Below are positions 11,801 through 22,515 of a stretch of DNA of 64,000 nt, one piece after another. Every line of letters begins with the position of its first letter. The stretch's first letter is position 1. The notes below the pieces were generated by a model that ran no database searches, was not told the origin of the DNA, and saw only the letters and a list, made by a program, of their open reading frames with translations. The DNA comes from Mesorhabditis belari (Eukaryota; Nematoda; Chromadorea; Rhabditida; Rhabditidae), in the NCBI GenBank assembly GCA_958450365.1, contig CAUEEP010000740.1, positions 3,385,001 to 3,449,000 of the forward strand, written 5' to 3'. A program made the translations under genes and the position numbers.

Positions 11801-14800
11801 CATTGATAATAATTTTCAGACGGTTTTCGATGCAATCCTCATTGCTTGTTACAATCTTTTTTTCACTGCATTACCCGTTTTGGCGATGGGAGCTTTGGAT
11901 CAAGATGTGGATGCGGATACGAGTTTGAGGTGGATTTTTATTGAACAATCATCACTAATTTTTCTGCAATCATCACTAATTTTTAGATTTCCAAAACTTT
12001 ACCTACCCGGTCAATACAATTTATTCTTTAATATGAGAATATTCATCTATTCGGTGCTACAAGGAATGATCAGGTGAGAGAAAAAAAAGCCAACAAACAT
12101 ATGAGCTGGGGCATTTTTTTTTGTCATTAACTGTAGTTCTATGGCAAATTAAACAGGAAATTTCAGCTCTTTGGTGATCTTCTTCGTTCCATACGGTACA
12201 TTCATTGAGGCGATTGATCCAAATGGGAGAGATCTCAACGATTATCCCGCACTAGCGTTCACCGCTTTCACAGCTCTTTTCATCGTTGTCACTATACAGG
12301 TAAATCAAGCTAATCCGAGCAGGGATATTTCCGGAATTTTTAAGTCAGACAAGTCAGCGTCAGGTTCTGATCTGACTTTGCTTTGCTCAGGCTGGTCTAG
12401 TTTACCAGGGTAGAGGGTAGCCTTACTGTTTACAAACTCTCAAGGCTAATCAGGAGATCAGAAGGTCAGAAGATCAGAAGGTCAGAAGATCAGAAAATCA
12501 GAAGAGGTTTAGCCTGCCAGTTTCTGATTTAGTATTTTATCTGACTCCGATCTGGCTTAAAATTACCATTAGAGATCAGTTAAAACACTCTGCTCCCAAG
12601 CAGGTTTCGATATCGAAACTATCAACATGATTTCCACTTTCTAGATTTGTCTTGATACCTACTATTGGACAGCCATCACTCACATCGTCCTCTGGGGATC
12701 GATTTTCTTCTATTTCGCGCTCTGTTTCATCTTTTACGAAGGTAGTCTTTACTTTTAAAGCACCACGAAAATTTCCCGCACCCAAAAACTGCTCTTTTTT
12801 CATTAAAGCAGCCTATCGTGTCAGCTATATTAGTAAGTTTTTTTTTTTGTGTGGAAAATCTAAGAAAGCTAAGAATTAGATGCATAAGAAAAATTCATTC
12901 AAACATTTTCCCTCTTTTTGTGTGAATTCACTCAGAGTTTGGTTGTGAAATTCACTCACACAATGGCATGCTTTTAGTTTGAATTTTAGTTTTAGTTGAA
13001 TTTAAATTGAAATTTAAACCTTAATCTCAATTGGCTAAAGAATTCAGGTGGTCTAATAAACTCCCTTCAAGATGTACTTTGTGAGTGATCAGTGAAAAAA
13101 AGAACGATTGTTGAGAACTTCTTGAACTAATTAAAGCTCTCTCTCTCTCAAAATACATCTTTTTGTTTTGCATTGTGTTGTTTAGTGACCGTGAAATCCG
13201 TTCTCACCTCTCACATAATCCGTTTTCTAAAACGTGTCCATTTTCGAAAAGCCACAGTAATCTTGGCTCTTAATTTTGGCTGAGATCTAACTGCACAAAG
13301 TTAGATCTCAGTTTCGTTTGGAAACACCAGGGTTGTTTCAATCTGGATTCAATTTCAGTCTCTTTAAGAACCCGTCACACGCTCGCTCAACAACCGCTTC
13401 GGTGGTCTAGTGGATAGTCTTCTAGACTGCCAAACCTGTCACACTTTTTCCCCCAAGTTCGATCCCACTCTAGCCAAACTTTTTTGCTTTTTTTGCTTGA
13501 TGCCTTTCCCTTGTGAGGCCTTTAAACCAGGCCAGGGAAAGTGAGGAAAAGTAAGGCCAAAACCAAATCCAGGGACTTTTTTGACTTCAACAAAACTACG
13601 GCAACTATGGCAGGACTAGATCTTGCTTAGATTGACCTCACACAGAAAACTGACTTTTGAAACAAACCTGATCAAAAGCTACAAAATCACTTCTACCTTT
13701 ATCTTCAGTTTTTCCTCGTTTCCGTTGGTTGTGGGAGGATTTGTTCGGCTTCGATTTCCTCCAATATTTAATCGAGATTTTCAATCATCCATGTAAAAAT
13801 CGCTAAAGATTTCACTTTTTCCTTTTTTTTAAAAATCATTTTTTTTTCAGCACTTTCTCTTGTAAAGCTTTTGTTTTTTCAACACAAGCCACTCACATTT
13901 TTAAAATTGAAAAAAAAAAAATTGAAATTTTTGAATAGACTCGAAACTCTCAATTTCTTAAGGAATGCAAATTTCTTTTAAAAAATGAAAATCTTGTAAT
14001 TGAATTTTAAAATGAAAGAAATAGAGAGAAATAGAGAGTTTAGAGTGATCTCTAATTGATTGCACTGAAATGACTGAAATAATGACTCAAATTTCAGCTC
14101 TTCCCTTCTCATTTCTTTCAAAGACAGCCTCAGCCATTTCCTACAATGTCGCTTTTCGGACAATGGCCACCACACAGTTTTGGTTCTCGATCTTGATGGT
14201 CGGTTCATTTCAGTCATATACCGAGGGGGTTTTGGCCAGACGGCAAGCGATTACGCGGGTGCACAAAGAGCACCTCGCCAATCTTTTACAGAGATTTTCT
14301 ATAGTGCAAAATATTCAGCTGTAAATTTGTATCTAGGGTTTTCGAGGTCAGAGAATCGATTGCAGCTATTCATTTTATTGAGTTTACCAATTGGAAAGAC
14401 TAAAACTCTTTGGCTTTGGCTGGACTCTAATCTGACTTTCAAAAACCATTTTATTGAGCCGATCAATTAAAACTCAAATTTGCTTGGCGCTGCTTCCCCA
14501 ACATTTAAAAGTAAGAAATGGTTTTTTAAATATTACGGAAAACTAGAACCACAATTACTCGCTTTAAACAGTAATCAGGAAGGATTAAAACAAAAAAAAA
14601 GCTGAAGGTAGGGTTAGTTTCAACCTTGAATAATTTCAACCTCGTTCTCACTTAACGGGATAACGAGCATAACGTTTAGAATATAAATTGAGCCAAGTTT
14701 GGGGCAAAGGGTGTTTGGACAGGAGTTTGCAACAGGAATGTTGGCCTTGCCCATAAGAGCAAGGCCAACTCGTTGCTTAGCGCTGCTTCCCCAACCCCAA

Positions 14801-17800
14801 AGGGAAACACCTTGTATCGGGAACGTTTGCCAGCTGAAGAAAGATTGTTCGCGCGCACCAAGAACATTTTCCTTAACAAAAAGGTCCCAGAGATTACTTT
14901 TTAGATGTTACAAAAAGATATTTAGCTGTAAATTTGTATCTAGGGTTTTCGAGGTCAGAGAATCGATTGGAGTTATTTATTTTATTGAGTTTACCAATTG
15001 GAAAGACTAAAACTCTTTGGCTTTGACTGGACTCTAAGCTGAGTCTTGCTAAAACCATTTTATTGAGTTTTATTTTATACCAAACCAATTAAAACTCGAA
15101 TTTAATTGATCTAAGCTTTTAGATAAATTCGGAAAATTGGTTCCGAATGTTGGATTCGTTTTCAAAACGAAAAAAAAAAAACCATACTAAATTTGATTTT
15201 GTTTTGCTAAAGTAATTGCTTAAGATGAAAAGATCAAATTTCTCTTAAAGCTTTATCAATATTTACATTCGATTTATATACAAAAAGTTGGGGGAAATAT
15301 TTTTGTGAAAGTTCAAATAACGAAAGAATTTTTTGTTCAAAAAAATTGAGAAATGGAAAAGTGTTTAGATTCGAATTCGATAAACATTTCAAATAAATCG
15401 ATTTTCAGGGAAATATATATGAAAAGGAAAGAAGATCAAGCATATAGGATCAAGCAATAAGATCAAGCAATAAGATCAACCAATAAGATCAAGCAATAAG
15501 AGCATTTAGTTGTTCTTTCCGCCCAATCTTGGCTCATTCTTCTTCCAGGGTTTCACATCAGTGCTTGGCTGGAATTTCTTGAATAAGCTTTTTGAATTAT
15601 TATCCGTGATTTGTAGAATCAGTAAAACTTCTTAATGATATCTCTACCTGATTATCGGGTCTGATTCCGGCTTGTCCTCCTGTTTTCCCATCAGTGGCTC
15701 GTGGATCTCGGCGAATACCGGCAGCACCTAAAATTGCATTGCAAAATAAACATAACAACCCCATAGTATCGTAAAACTTGTAGACAACTATTGAAGTAAA
15801 GTAAAGAAATGAATAGCAAAGAATTTTTGGAAATTTAAAGTAAATTTAGTGTTATCAAATTAAACCTTAAATGCAAATTAGAGTGGATAAACTGGAATGG
15901 GTAACGAATCCAGATCTGGATCCCAAACGAATGTAGATCTGGATCCCAAGCGAATCCAGATCTGGATCCCAAACGAATCCAGATCTGGATCCCAAACGAA
16001 TCCAGATCTGGATCTCAAACGAATCCAGATCTGGATCCCAAACGAATCCAGATCTGGATCCCAAACGAATCCAGATCCGTTTGGGATCCAGATCCCAACG
16101 AATCCAGATCCGTTACCCATTCCAGTTTATGTTCCAACAACTGTTTATCCTCGATTCCAGATCCCAAAAACTATTTATCCTCGATGTGAGTCCACAAATC
16201 ACTATCATAATAAAGAAAAGAAATGAATGGCAAAGAATTAACCGAAGGCATTGAACTCTCGACCTTCTGCTTGCCTGGTAGCTTTACCACTGAGCTATCG
16301 GCGCCTTCTTTCTCCAAGAAGAAATAGGAAACACAAGGAAGAAAGAGAGGGAAATCAGTAGATAATAACTAGACTATGATTTTGAAATATAAACCTCTAA
16401 GTAAATCAGTACTCCAATCTTAGTGAGGTAACTTATATTTTGTTGTAATTTGTAAAGAAATAGTGGCAGTTGTAGTTATCTTTTTGAAAACCTTTGATCA
16501 ATCACCACCAATCTATCCTTGACTCACCTCCAATCTTATCCTTGGCCACATCAAACTTTTTCTCTTCCGCTTTTGGACGAATTCCGGCTTTTCCTCCAAT
16601 TTTTCCATGAGTCGCTCGTTTGTCTCGTCGGATTCCAGCAGCACCTGGAAATCTCGTTAATTTCGTTTTATTGAACTTCTAACAACCTCCAATCTTATCC
16701 TTGGCCACATCGAATTTCTTCTCTTCCTCTTTTGGACGAATTCCGGCTTTCCCTCCAATTTTGTCTTTTGTTACGTCGAATTCCCGCTTGTCTCGGCGGA
16801 TGCCAGCAGAGCCTAGAAATTGAAAAATCATTTAGATTTTGGCTTTCAAAACATAAGCTCTACAAGTCCCTTTCCCCGTCTCATCCCAACCTCCAATCTT
16901 GGCCTCAGCCTTGTTCGCTTCAACTTTCTCGTGGAGCTTCGGCTCAGCTTTCTTCCATGGCTTCACATCAACGGGTGTTGGCTGAAGATCTCAAAATACT
17001 CTAATGAACATTCTATTCACCTCAGGCCGAATCCCGGCTTTTCCTCCAATTTTATCCTTGGCCACATCAAAGTCTCTCTTTTGTCTGCTCGCTGGGTTCA
17101 CCCCGGCTTCTCCACCGATTTTCTTGTCTTTTCGGAGCTGACTGAGATTTGGCTCATTCTTTTTCCATGGTTTCACATCGAATGGAGTTGGTTCAACCTT
17201 GAAATTGGTGATGATAAATGGCTCAAGAATAATTTACTTTAAAGTTTTCTTTTTTTCATTACTCACTGGATCTTTTCGAATCCCGGATTGTCCACCAATC
17301 TTTTCAGTTTCTCGTTTGTAACGCTGCTCATCGTTGTCGGCTAAGATTGTTGATTTGAAAAGTGATTGATTCAAAAAGCTTGATTTGAAAGTTCATTGTT
17401 TAAAAGCGCTTACGAAGTGTGAATGCAGCAGTTGTCGCCAGTAAGGCAAAGGCGATGATCGAACGCATTGTTGTGCTGAAAGTGAAAGTTTTCATTGAAA
17501 GCTTTAGTGAGAAAAGCTGTGAACGGGTAAATAATGAAGTGGGGGGAAATTGGGGCAAAAATCAAAACGGTCAACAGATATCAGTCAAAAGTGATCTTTT
17601 CTTTATTGAGTTTAGATTGAAAAGTATCTGAAAGCTTGAGTTGAAAAAGGATTAAAGTTGATTGAGATTGATGCATTTGATCTATTCTAAAGGTGAAAAG
17701 AGAGAAATATCAATTGAAATCAATTGAATCAATTGAATCAATTGAAATTGAAATATCAAATATCCAAATATCAATTGAAATATCAGAGTTATCAGAGTTG

Positions 17801-20800
17801 TATCTAGTTGGATCTAGATCGGAAATGATTTGAGATTTGAAAGCTTTCGATGCATCTTATATAGGGTATCTTTGGCCATTGGTTTACGTGACACCAAAAC
17901 AAACGTCTGTATTTTTGGGGGAGAGGAGGTGATTGTCCCGCCCCAATCATTCCCCACAGCTCTGGATCTCTCACAGAAAGAAGAACAGGACGGAGAAAGT
18001 GTGGAAAAAAACAAAGAGACTCTTTTCTTTTCTTTTCAATCAATCAATCGGAAAAGCTCTCTTCTCCATCCATTTCCGTCTCTTTTTCCTCTCAATGACT
18101 CATCCGTTTGATCTCGATGGATCACAAAACGTATTTTGTGATCACAACAAATATTCCTTCATGACAATGCACATTAAGTCAATTAGAAATCAAATCTATT
18201 TTCCTAGTGTCAGTTTAGAAAAAAGTTGACTCAATTTTTGTTTAGAATGAGTCAATGAGCACTCTTTGATTTTCATTTGAGATTTCAATTGAAGAATTGA
18301 AGAATTGAAGAATTGAAGAGTTGAAGAATTGAAGAAGGGAAGAATTGAAGAATTGAAGGATTGAAGAATTGAAGAAGGGAAGAATTGAAGAATTGAAGGA
18401 TTGAAGAATTGAAGAATTGAAGAGTTGAAGAATTGAAGGATTGAAGAATTGAAGGATTGAAGAATTAAAGAATTAAAGAATTGAAGAATTGAAGAATTGA
18501 AGAACTACGATCAATTATAGCAAATGTTTAGGTTAACAAATGATTTCTTGAAATCAGAGAGTCAGCTAAGAGGATGGCAGACAAGATTTCTTGGTCGTGA
18601 GAGAATCCGAACCAGCCAGCAAAAGTTCTGTGGAAATTTGATGAGCTCCCAATTTTCGCTCTCCCAATTTTCGTGTTTTCACGAACATCTCTATCTTTCT
18701 TGTCACAACGTGTTTTCACACGCGCTTAATGGACTCATTGGCTTGATTTTAAAACTGGATTTTACTTAGAGTTTTGCGTAAAATCCGTGATGATGGATTA
18801 CTGAAGCTTTAGACGATGATATAGGCTTATTTTTTAAACAGTTCAACCCATAGCAATAGCTCGATTTTCTCAATAGCTCGATTTTCTACAGCTGCCGGAT
18901 TCAAAGTCAGAGATCAAGCTCTCACTAGCCTCACTGAAGTGAGAGATCAAGCTCTCACTAGATCAAGCTCTCACTAGATCAAGCTCTCACTAGATCAAGC
19001 TCTCACTAGATCAAGCTCTCACTAGATCAAGCTCTCACTAGATCAAGCTCTCACTAGATCAAGCTCTCACTAGATCAAGCTCTCACTAGATCAAGCTCTC
19101 ACTAGCCGATCAGTGGAGAGTTTTTGCGCTGATCCCGATGACTTGTCCATTCTGCTCATTTTCTCTGTTGGATCATTGGTCGATCAGAATTTGATACAAA
19201 CAAATCGGTAGGAAATGTGGGTTCATTTGGGGTCATTTGGGGCTTATTTGGGGTCATTTGGGGTTTTTTTTTGGGAGAATCTAAAAAGCCGAAAAAAACT
19301 CTTCGACCATCTGTTTTTGATCACCGTTTTCCTTTACACTAAACGAAAAGAAATGACCAGTCGAAATGGAGCAATGAATGAAATTGAAGCAATGAATGAA
19401 ATGAATGAAAGCAATGCAATGAATGAAATTTGACTCAAGACTCAAGACTCTAGTTTGATCAACTTTTAACCAACGAGCAAACATTATTTTATTATTAGCA
19501 AACAGCAAACATATTTTAAATCCTAAAATGCAATTATTTTAAATCATCACAAAGTATTTTATAACTATAAAGAAAACAAAAACAAGAAAACAAAAATTTT
19601 ACTTTAAATTTGGAAATATTTTATATGACACATATCAAAAAATATTCTGAAATCGTTAAATTGTTGTTTGAGAGAGGAAAAGATCAAAGAAAAGATCAAT
19701 TTGAACATCAAGACATTTGATTGTATGTACTCTTGTCAAACAAATATTGTGAACAGGGCTTAGCATTCTTTTGAAATCACTTAACAGCAGAGGTCAACAA
19801 GATCAAATTGTAAAGAGATTTGAGAGAAAATTTGGATATGCAGTCATTAAAATCTCAAATCTCATTGTAGATTTGTTGTTGAAATCGTTGCTGATCATTT
19901 CTCTAAAATATAGTTAACAAAAGTTCGAAAATTTCGAAAAAAATGACCAAGTTGCACAATTGATTAATTGTGCAACTTGTGCTAAACTTTGCCATTTTTT
20001 TTTTCAGGTTTGTGTGATTCTATTGATGCCTGTGATTGTTGTACGATTCTTTTGGCAAGATGTTCATCCAACTTTTGCTGATCGATTGAGAATACGAAAC
20101 AAGATGAGACCACAAAGTCCACGAAAAAGAAAAGAGGATTTGGAAAGGGAAAGGTTTGAGTTAAACATTGTTTAGATCAAAAGAAAGATTTGATTTGCTT
20201 TAATTTCTAAAAGTATTATGTAATTACCGTAAATACTGTAATAGTATCCCACCCACATAATGACGGTGCGGAGTGTTGCGTAATCTAGCTTTGAACGAGT
20301 TTTTCTCGACACTGGTTTATGCTATTAGGTCCTTGCAAAAGAAACTGCGGATTATAACCAACAATTGAACACCCAAAAATCAATAAGAAACTACCTTTAT
20401 TCCAAAAGATATTTGCCATTATTATCAACTATGTTTTTACATTTTTTTGTGTAGACTTCGTCTGAAAGCCATAATGAAAAGCGGAATCATACGCGTCAAA
20501 ACCCATACCGTAAATACTGTAAGCTGTCAGACAATGTCAATGTCAATGTCAATCTATAAGCTGTCAGACAATGTCAATGTCAATGTCAATGTTTAAATGT
20601 CAATGTCAATGTCAGCCAGCTGTTTCTTATCATTGTTTCGAGCTCGAATTACCATAGCATTTTTATATAAAAGCCCTATACATCTTGCTGATTATTGATA
20701 CAGATTCGTCTGAAAGCCATAATGAAAAGCGGAATCATACGCGTGAAAACCCATACCGTAAATACTGTAATAGTACCCCAACCCCATTAATGACGGTGTG

Positions 20801-21766
20801 GAGTGTTGCGTAGTCTAGCTTTGAACGAGTTTTTCTCGACACTGGTTTATGCTACAATGCGCGCTTAGGTATCAAAAAATAACCCTGAATTTCAGCTATT
20901 TTTTTGATACCAAAGACGCATTTTTTCAAAGTACTGACGCTTTGAAAAAAATGAAATACTAAAAAACTTTTGCAACTACGTGACTGTACGAGGGGAGGTG
21001 GGGAACTATTACAGTATTTACGGTAATTCCTTTATTAGCAATTACTTACTCGCGTCGATCAAAACACTAAAGAAAGACATTGAATTTATAAACTTTATAT
21101 CATTTCAGAGCAACTCTTCGCCGTACTCGACCAACAACAACTCGACGATCAATGCGCGAATCAATTCGATCTGGTTATGCTTTCTCTCATTCACAAGGAT
21201 TTGGAGATCTCATTGTTAAAGGAAAACTCTTCAAAAATGTTGAAAATATGCGCTCGTGAGTTTTTGCTAATATTTATTTGAAAGTTATTAACTTTAAAAC
21301 AATAAAAAAAACACTTTTAACCTTAAATGGAAACAAGAGTACAATTGTTTCAAATGGTTGCTCTGTTTTAAGAGCTTTATACTTTAAAATTGTAGAAAAT
21401 CACCTCGTCCTGCTCCAACTACATCATCTGGTATGGCTTCAACGGTTGATCGAGAAATCATTCATCACGATCCAATGCTTTCACCGATCGAAGAGGTGCA
21501 AACTCCTCGCCCGGATGATCATCAACAAATTCAAATTCCGATGATGACCGCTGTGCCCATCAAAGAGACCACTTTCCCTGTAACGAAGAGAAGAGTTCGT
21601 TTTTATTATCTAACTCTTTTTAATATTCTTTTTTTTTCAGGAAAGTATTCCTTTTGTGCCTCCAATTCCTCCAGGACATCACAGTCTTTTGGTGAACACG
21701 GACACGATTCACGCTGGATCTTCGTATCCGGGAATGGTTCGTGAAAAGATTGTGGAGGATTTGTAG
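2863..21766 (+). CDS. tat-2: P4-type ATPase, aminophospholipid flippase (TAT-2 / ATP8B class)
   Basis: Flips phospholipids to the cytosolic leaflet of plasma and endosomal membranes using ATP. Exons: 2863-3060, 3111-3224, 3267-3365, 4262-4316, 4435-4514, 5031-5185, 5230-5363, 5408-5522, 5564-5698, 6035-6126, 6178-6304, 6344-6475, 7431-7610, 7733-7843, 7882-8006, 8062-8193, 8236-8315, 8384-8502, 8832-8905, 9030-9099, 10434-10548, 10671-10798, 11325-11475, 11516-11603, 11645-11752, 11820-11929, 11987-12073, 12167-12299, 12645-12741, 14098-14198, 20008-20153, 21109-21255, 21396-21594, 21641-21766. Visible motifs are DGETNLK (actuator domain), DKTGTLT (phosphorylated Asp, exon 6344), KGAD (nucleotide site), [19 protein letters not shown], and the tail motif [13 protein letters not shown]. 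All match C. elegans TAT-2 closely as I remember it. The first in-frame Met is at 2944, but the frame is open back to the acceptor at 2863, so an upstream exon may supply the start. Frames break by one base at about 5038, 5344, 8006, 8236 and 11696. Confidence 0.9.
3427..3830. mobile_element. Inverted-repeat MITE with internal insertion (copy 1)
   Basis: The left end (CAACTTTCAGCTCTAATTTC) and the right end are inverted repeats, about 100 bp and 70 bp long. Between them (about 3528-3756) lies an unrelated T-rich insertion. An uninterrupted copy follows at 4012-4172, in the same flippase intron. Confidence 0.6.
4012..4172. mobile_element. Inverted-repeat MITE (copy 2, uninterrupted)
   Basis: This roughly 160-bp foldback has the same terminal inverted repeats as the element at 3427-3830. 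Its two arms almost meet at the centre. It is non-coding and lies between flippase exons at 3365 and 4262. Confidence 0.6.
4670..4965. repeat. Degenerate minisatellite (AAGATTAYGGTAAGTTTGAGAC-like)
   Basis: The intron between flippase exons 4514 and 5031 contains repeated alternating blocks of 'gacaagattacggtaagttt' and 'ggttaggtaggaaagattat'. Units vary in length. No coding content is seen. Confidence 0.7.
8628..8695 (-). other. tRNA-like pseudogene or tRNA-derived element
   Basis: On the minus strand the sequence starts GTCGCCGTGGCGCAGTCGGC (A-box-like D arm) and carries GGTTCGACCAC (B-box-like T loop) about 42 nt later. The base after the T loop cannot pair with G53, and the acceptor ends pair only partly. 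It is not a canonical functional tRNA. It lies in the flippase intron 8503-8831. Confidence 0.5.
9141..9368. mobile_element. Foldback MITE (CTAGACCTAGGAATTTTCGG arm)
   Basis: The ends are inverted repeats: 'ggaattttcggtgtgcacg' at the left, and 'cgttcacaccgaaaattccc' at the right. 'ggaaaaatg' and 'catttttcc' pair further in, then 'gattt(c)actcaaa' with 'tttgagtgaaatt'. The element is about 228 bp, non-coding, and lies in the flippase intron after exon 9030-9099. Confidence 0.65.
9986..10144 (+). CDS. tat-2: Possible in-frame cassette exon of the flippase
   Basis: A 159-nt segment (53 codons, phase 0 at both ends) is flanked by an AG acceptor and a GTGTGT donor. Its translation is a charged helix-like peptide ([20 protein letters not shown]). 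The flanking exons 9030-9099 and 10434-10548 already join in phase 0 to give a product collinear with the TAT-2 I recall. The segment would therefore be an optional insert between the P and later cytoplasmic regions. Confidence 0.4.
10948..11152 (+). repeat. tRNA-like unit followed by a tandem array of B-box-like motifs
   Basis: The left part is tRNA-like, with an A-box-like stretch (GGATAACTCAATGGTTAAAG) and then GGTTCAATCC. It continues into six or so tandem 22-27 bp units of the type 'cttgagggttcaacccgga', each with its own GGTTCAAYCC motif. It lies in the flippase intron 10799-11324. It looks like local amplification of the T-arm part of a tRNA-derived sequence. Confidence 0.6.
13399..13475 (+). 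other. tRNA-like sequence
   Basis: CGGTGGTCTAGTGGATAGTC resembles a D arm and A box, and AGTTCGATCCCACTC lies at the expected T-arm position 50 nt later. The anticodon arm is not clean and the acceptor ends do not pair convincingly. It lies in the flippase intron 12742-14097. Confidence 0.45.
14503..15060. repeat. Dispersed repeat family R, copy 1
   Basis: This block of about 560 bp is closely matched by 37757-38625. Partial matches lie at 14315-14470, 31000-31245 and 43715-43870. Landmarks are 'aagaaatggttttttaaata', 'gggaaacaccttgta', and 'gggttttcgaggtcagagaa'. It has no long open frame and no visible terminal repeats, so it may be a decayed transposon. Confidence 0.65.
15506..17468 (-). 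CDS. Secreted repeat protein (nine IGGxAGIR-like repeats), nested antisense in tat-2 intron
   Basis: Eight exons on the minus strand (17414-17468, 17267-17340, 17021-17197, 16891-16981, 16687-16812, 16528-16644, 15648-15727, 15506-15568) join in consistent phases to about 260 aa. Residues 1-16 form a signal peptide ([16 protein letters not shown]). The mature part repeats K-I-G-G-x-A-G-I-R units nine times. Three DVKPWKKxEP modules and two or three [10 protein letters not shown] modules lie between them. It is very rich in Lys, Arg and Gly, with several dibasic sites (RRDKR, QKRD). No catalytic motif is seen. The whole gene lies inside one intron (14199-20007) of the plus-strand flippase gene. 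A 3' splice signal (CTTTCAG) sits 7 nt before the ATG, as expected for a trans-spliced or UTR-spliced nematode mRNA. I do not recognise a named family. A matrix, cuticle or secreted-peptide precursor role is possible but unproven. Confidence 0.8.
15897..16110. repeat. 23-bp minisatellite
   Basis: Nine or so near-identical 23-bp units ('ccagatctggatcccaaacg' plus AAT) lie in tandem. The unit is partly palindromic (AGATCTGGATCC). It lies in the 800-bp intron between the last three exons of the nested gene. The frames it opens on both strands are an effect of the period. Confidence 0.9.
16239..16305 (-). other. tRNA-like sequence (minus strand)
   Basis: On the minus strand GGCGCCGATAGCTCAGTGGT looks like an acceptor and D arm with a good A box. 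Downstream, GAGAGTTCAATGCC resembles a T loop but its stem pairs poorly, and the 3' end does not pair with GGCGCC. It is probably a decayed tRNA. It lies inside an intron of the nested gene. Confidence 0.45.
17853..17866 (-). promoter_or_regulatory. Possible TATA box for the nested gene
   Basis: On the minus strand the sequence reads CCCTATATAAGATGC, a good TATA element, about 390 nt upstream of the nested gene's ATG. An intervening 5' UTR intron would be needed, and the CTTTCAG just before the ATG fits that. This is an inference from position only. Confidence 0.35.
18285..18510. repeat. AT-rich microsatellite (GAAGAATT-based)
   Basis: About 20 units of an 8-11 bp motif (gaagaattg / gaaggattg) lie in tandem in the large flippase intron, downstream of the nested gene on the plus strand. 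They are non-coding. Confidence 0.9.
18905..19107. repeat. 18-bp minisatellite
   Basis: Eleven or so almost perfect copies of 'agatcaagctctcactag' lie in tandem. The uniformity suggests recent expansion. There are no spacers, so it is not a CRISPR-like array. Confidence 0.95.
20226..20325. mobile_element. Half copy of foldback MITE family A
   Basis: It begins ACCGTAAATACTGTAATAGT and follows the left half of the family A element as far as 'cactggtttatgctat', then stops abruptly. The right half is missing here. Confidence 0.7.
20515..20625. repeat. TGTCAA hexamer repeat with CTGTCAGACAATG ends
   Basis: Tandem 'tgtcaa' units are flanked by 'aagctgtcagacaatgtc'. The same combination occurs inverted at 26695-26740 and 27015-27050, next to another family A MITE. 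Confidence 0.75.
20755..21024. mobile_element. Foldback MITE, family A copy 3
   Basis: A full 270-bp element with ACCGTAAATACTGTAATAGT and its inverse at the ends and an internal TATCAAAAAATA hairpin. It lies in the flippase intron 20154-21108. Confidence 0.8.
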
Positions 21767-21884
21767 CCTAAAAGATTCTTTTGTATATTCTAGCATGACT
21801 GTTTTACATTTAACATAACATAAATTGTCTAAAAATAACAAAAAAATGTAGCTTTACGGTTACGGTAGCTTTTACAAAGCTAAT

Positions 21885-22290
21885 AACCCACTAGTTAATA
21901 ATAAGCACTTTTGTTGAGTAGTTAATAATAAGTTACTAGTTAATAATAAGTTAATAGTAAATAATAAGTTATTAGTTAATAATAAGTTACTAGTTAATAA
22001 TAAGTTAATACCTACTAGTTAATACTGAATACCGTAATCCAGGGCGTTTAGACCGCATCCTGTATTCTAGACTGAATATCTTAAACTAGTTTAAATACCG
22101 TAATCTAGCTAATCTGGACTGAATATCCGATTCTAGACTGAATACCGCAATCCAGGCCGTTTAGACTGAATACTATAATCTAGACTGAATACCCTAATCT
22201 GGTATAAATAGGCTAATCTAGAATAAATAAGGTAATCTAGCTAATCTAAACTGAATATCTTATTTTAGACTGAATACCGCAATTGTCTAT
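21885..22290. repeat. Two adjacent degenerate tandem repeats
   Basis: About 21885-22020 consists of 'agttaataataagttacta'-like units. About 22020-22290 consists of 'gactgaataccgtaatctag'-like units. Both follow the flippase stop codon. Confidence 0.75.
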
Positions 22291-22374
22291 AAGCAAATTG
22301 TCTATTTACTTTAGTGTACAGTTGAGCTTGTGATAGCATTTCAATAACAGGTATTCAGTTGATCCAAATTTCAG

Positions 22375-22515
22375 GTATCAGCTCGTGATGAACCCTCCCC
22401 ACAACAAGGGATTCGAATATCAGGCGATGGCCGACCAATGACCACCTCCAATCAACAATCACTACCTCGGAAACCGCAAACCGGTGCTGGGAAGAGAAAA
22501 GAAACACAGGTATAA
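22375..22515 (+). CDS. tat-2: Alternative 3'-terminal exon of the flippase
   Basis: A strong acceptor (AAATTTCAG) is followed by an open frame beginning VSARDEPSPQQGIRISGDG that ends in TAA six bases after a possible donor (CACAG/GTATAA). The last constitutive exon contains an in-phase donor-like site after GGA ATG (21736/21737, GTTCGT). Splicing there enters this exon in phase 0 and replaces the short tail VREKIVEDL with a longer basic tail. Splice variants of the C-terminus would change the regulatory tail of the flippase. Confidence 0.45.
   Translation, partial: VSARDEPSPQQGIRISGDGRPMTTSNQQSLPRKPQTGAGKRKETQV

Noticed and set aside
15867..16226. Open frames on both strands over the 23-bp repeat
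   Set aside because: Translation of a minisatellite in an intron of the nested gene. The reading is periodic in all frames.
18905..19107. Array of identical 18-bp units resembling a CRISPR array
   Set aside because: Units abut directly with no variable spacers, and the context is a eukaryotic intron. It is a minisatellite.
2863..21766. Calling the flippase a pseudogene because of its frame breaks
   Set aside because: All splice sites, catalytic motifs and long conserved stretches are intact, and the breaks are single bases mostly in homopolymers. Consensus error is more likely, though not proven.
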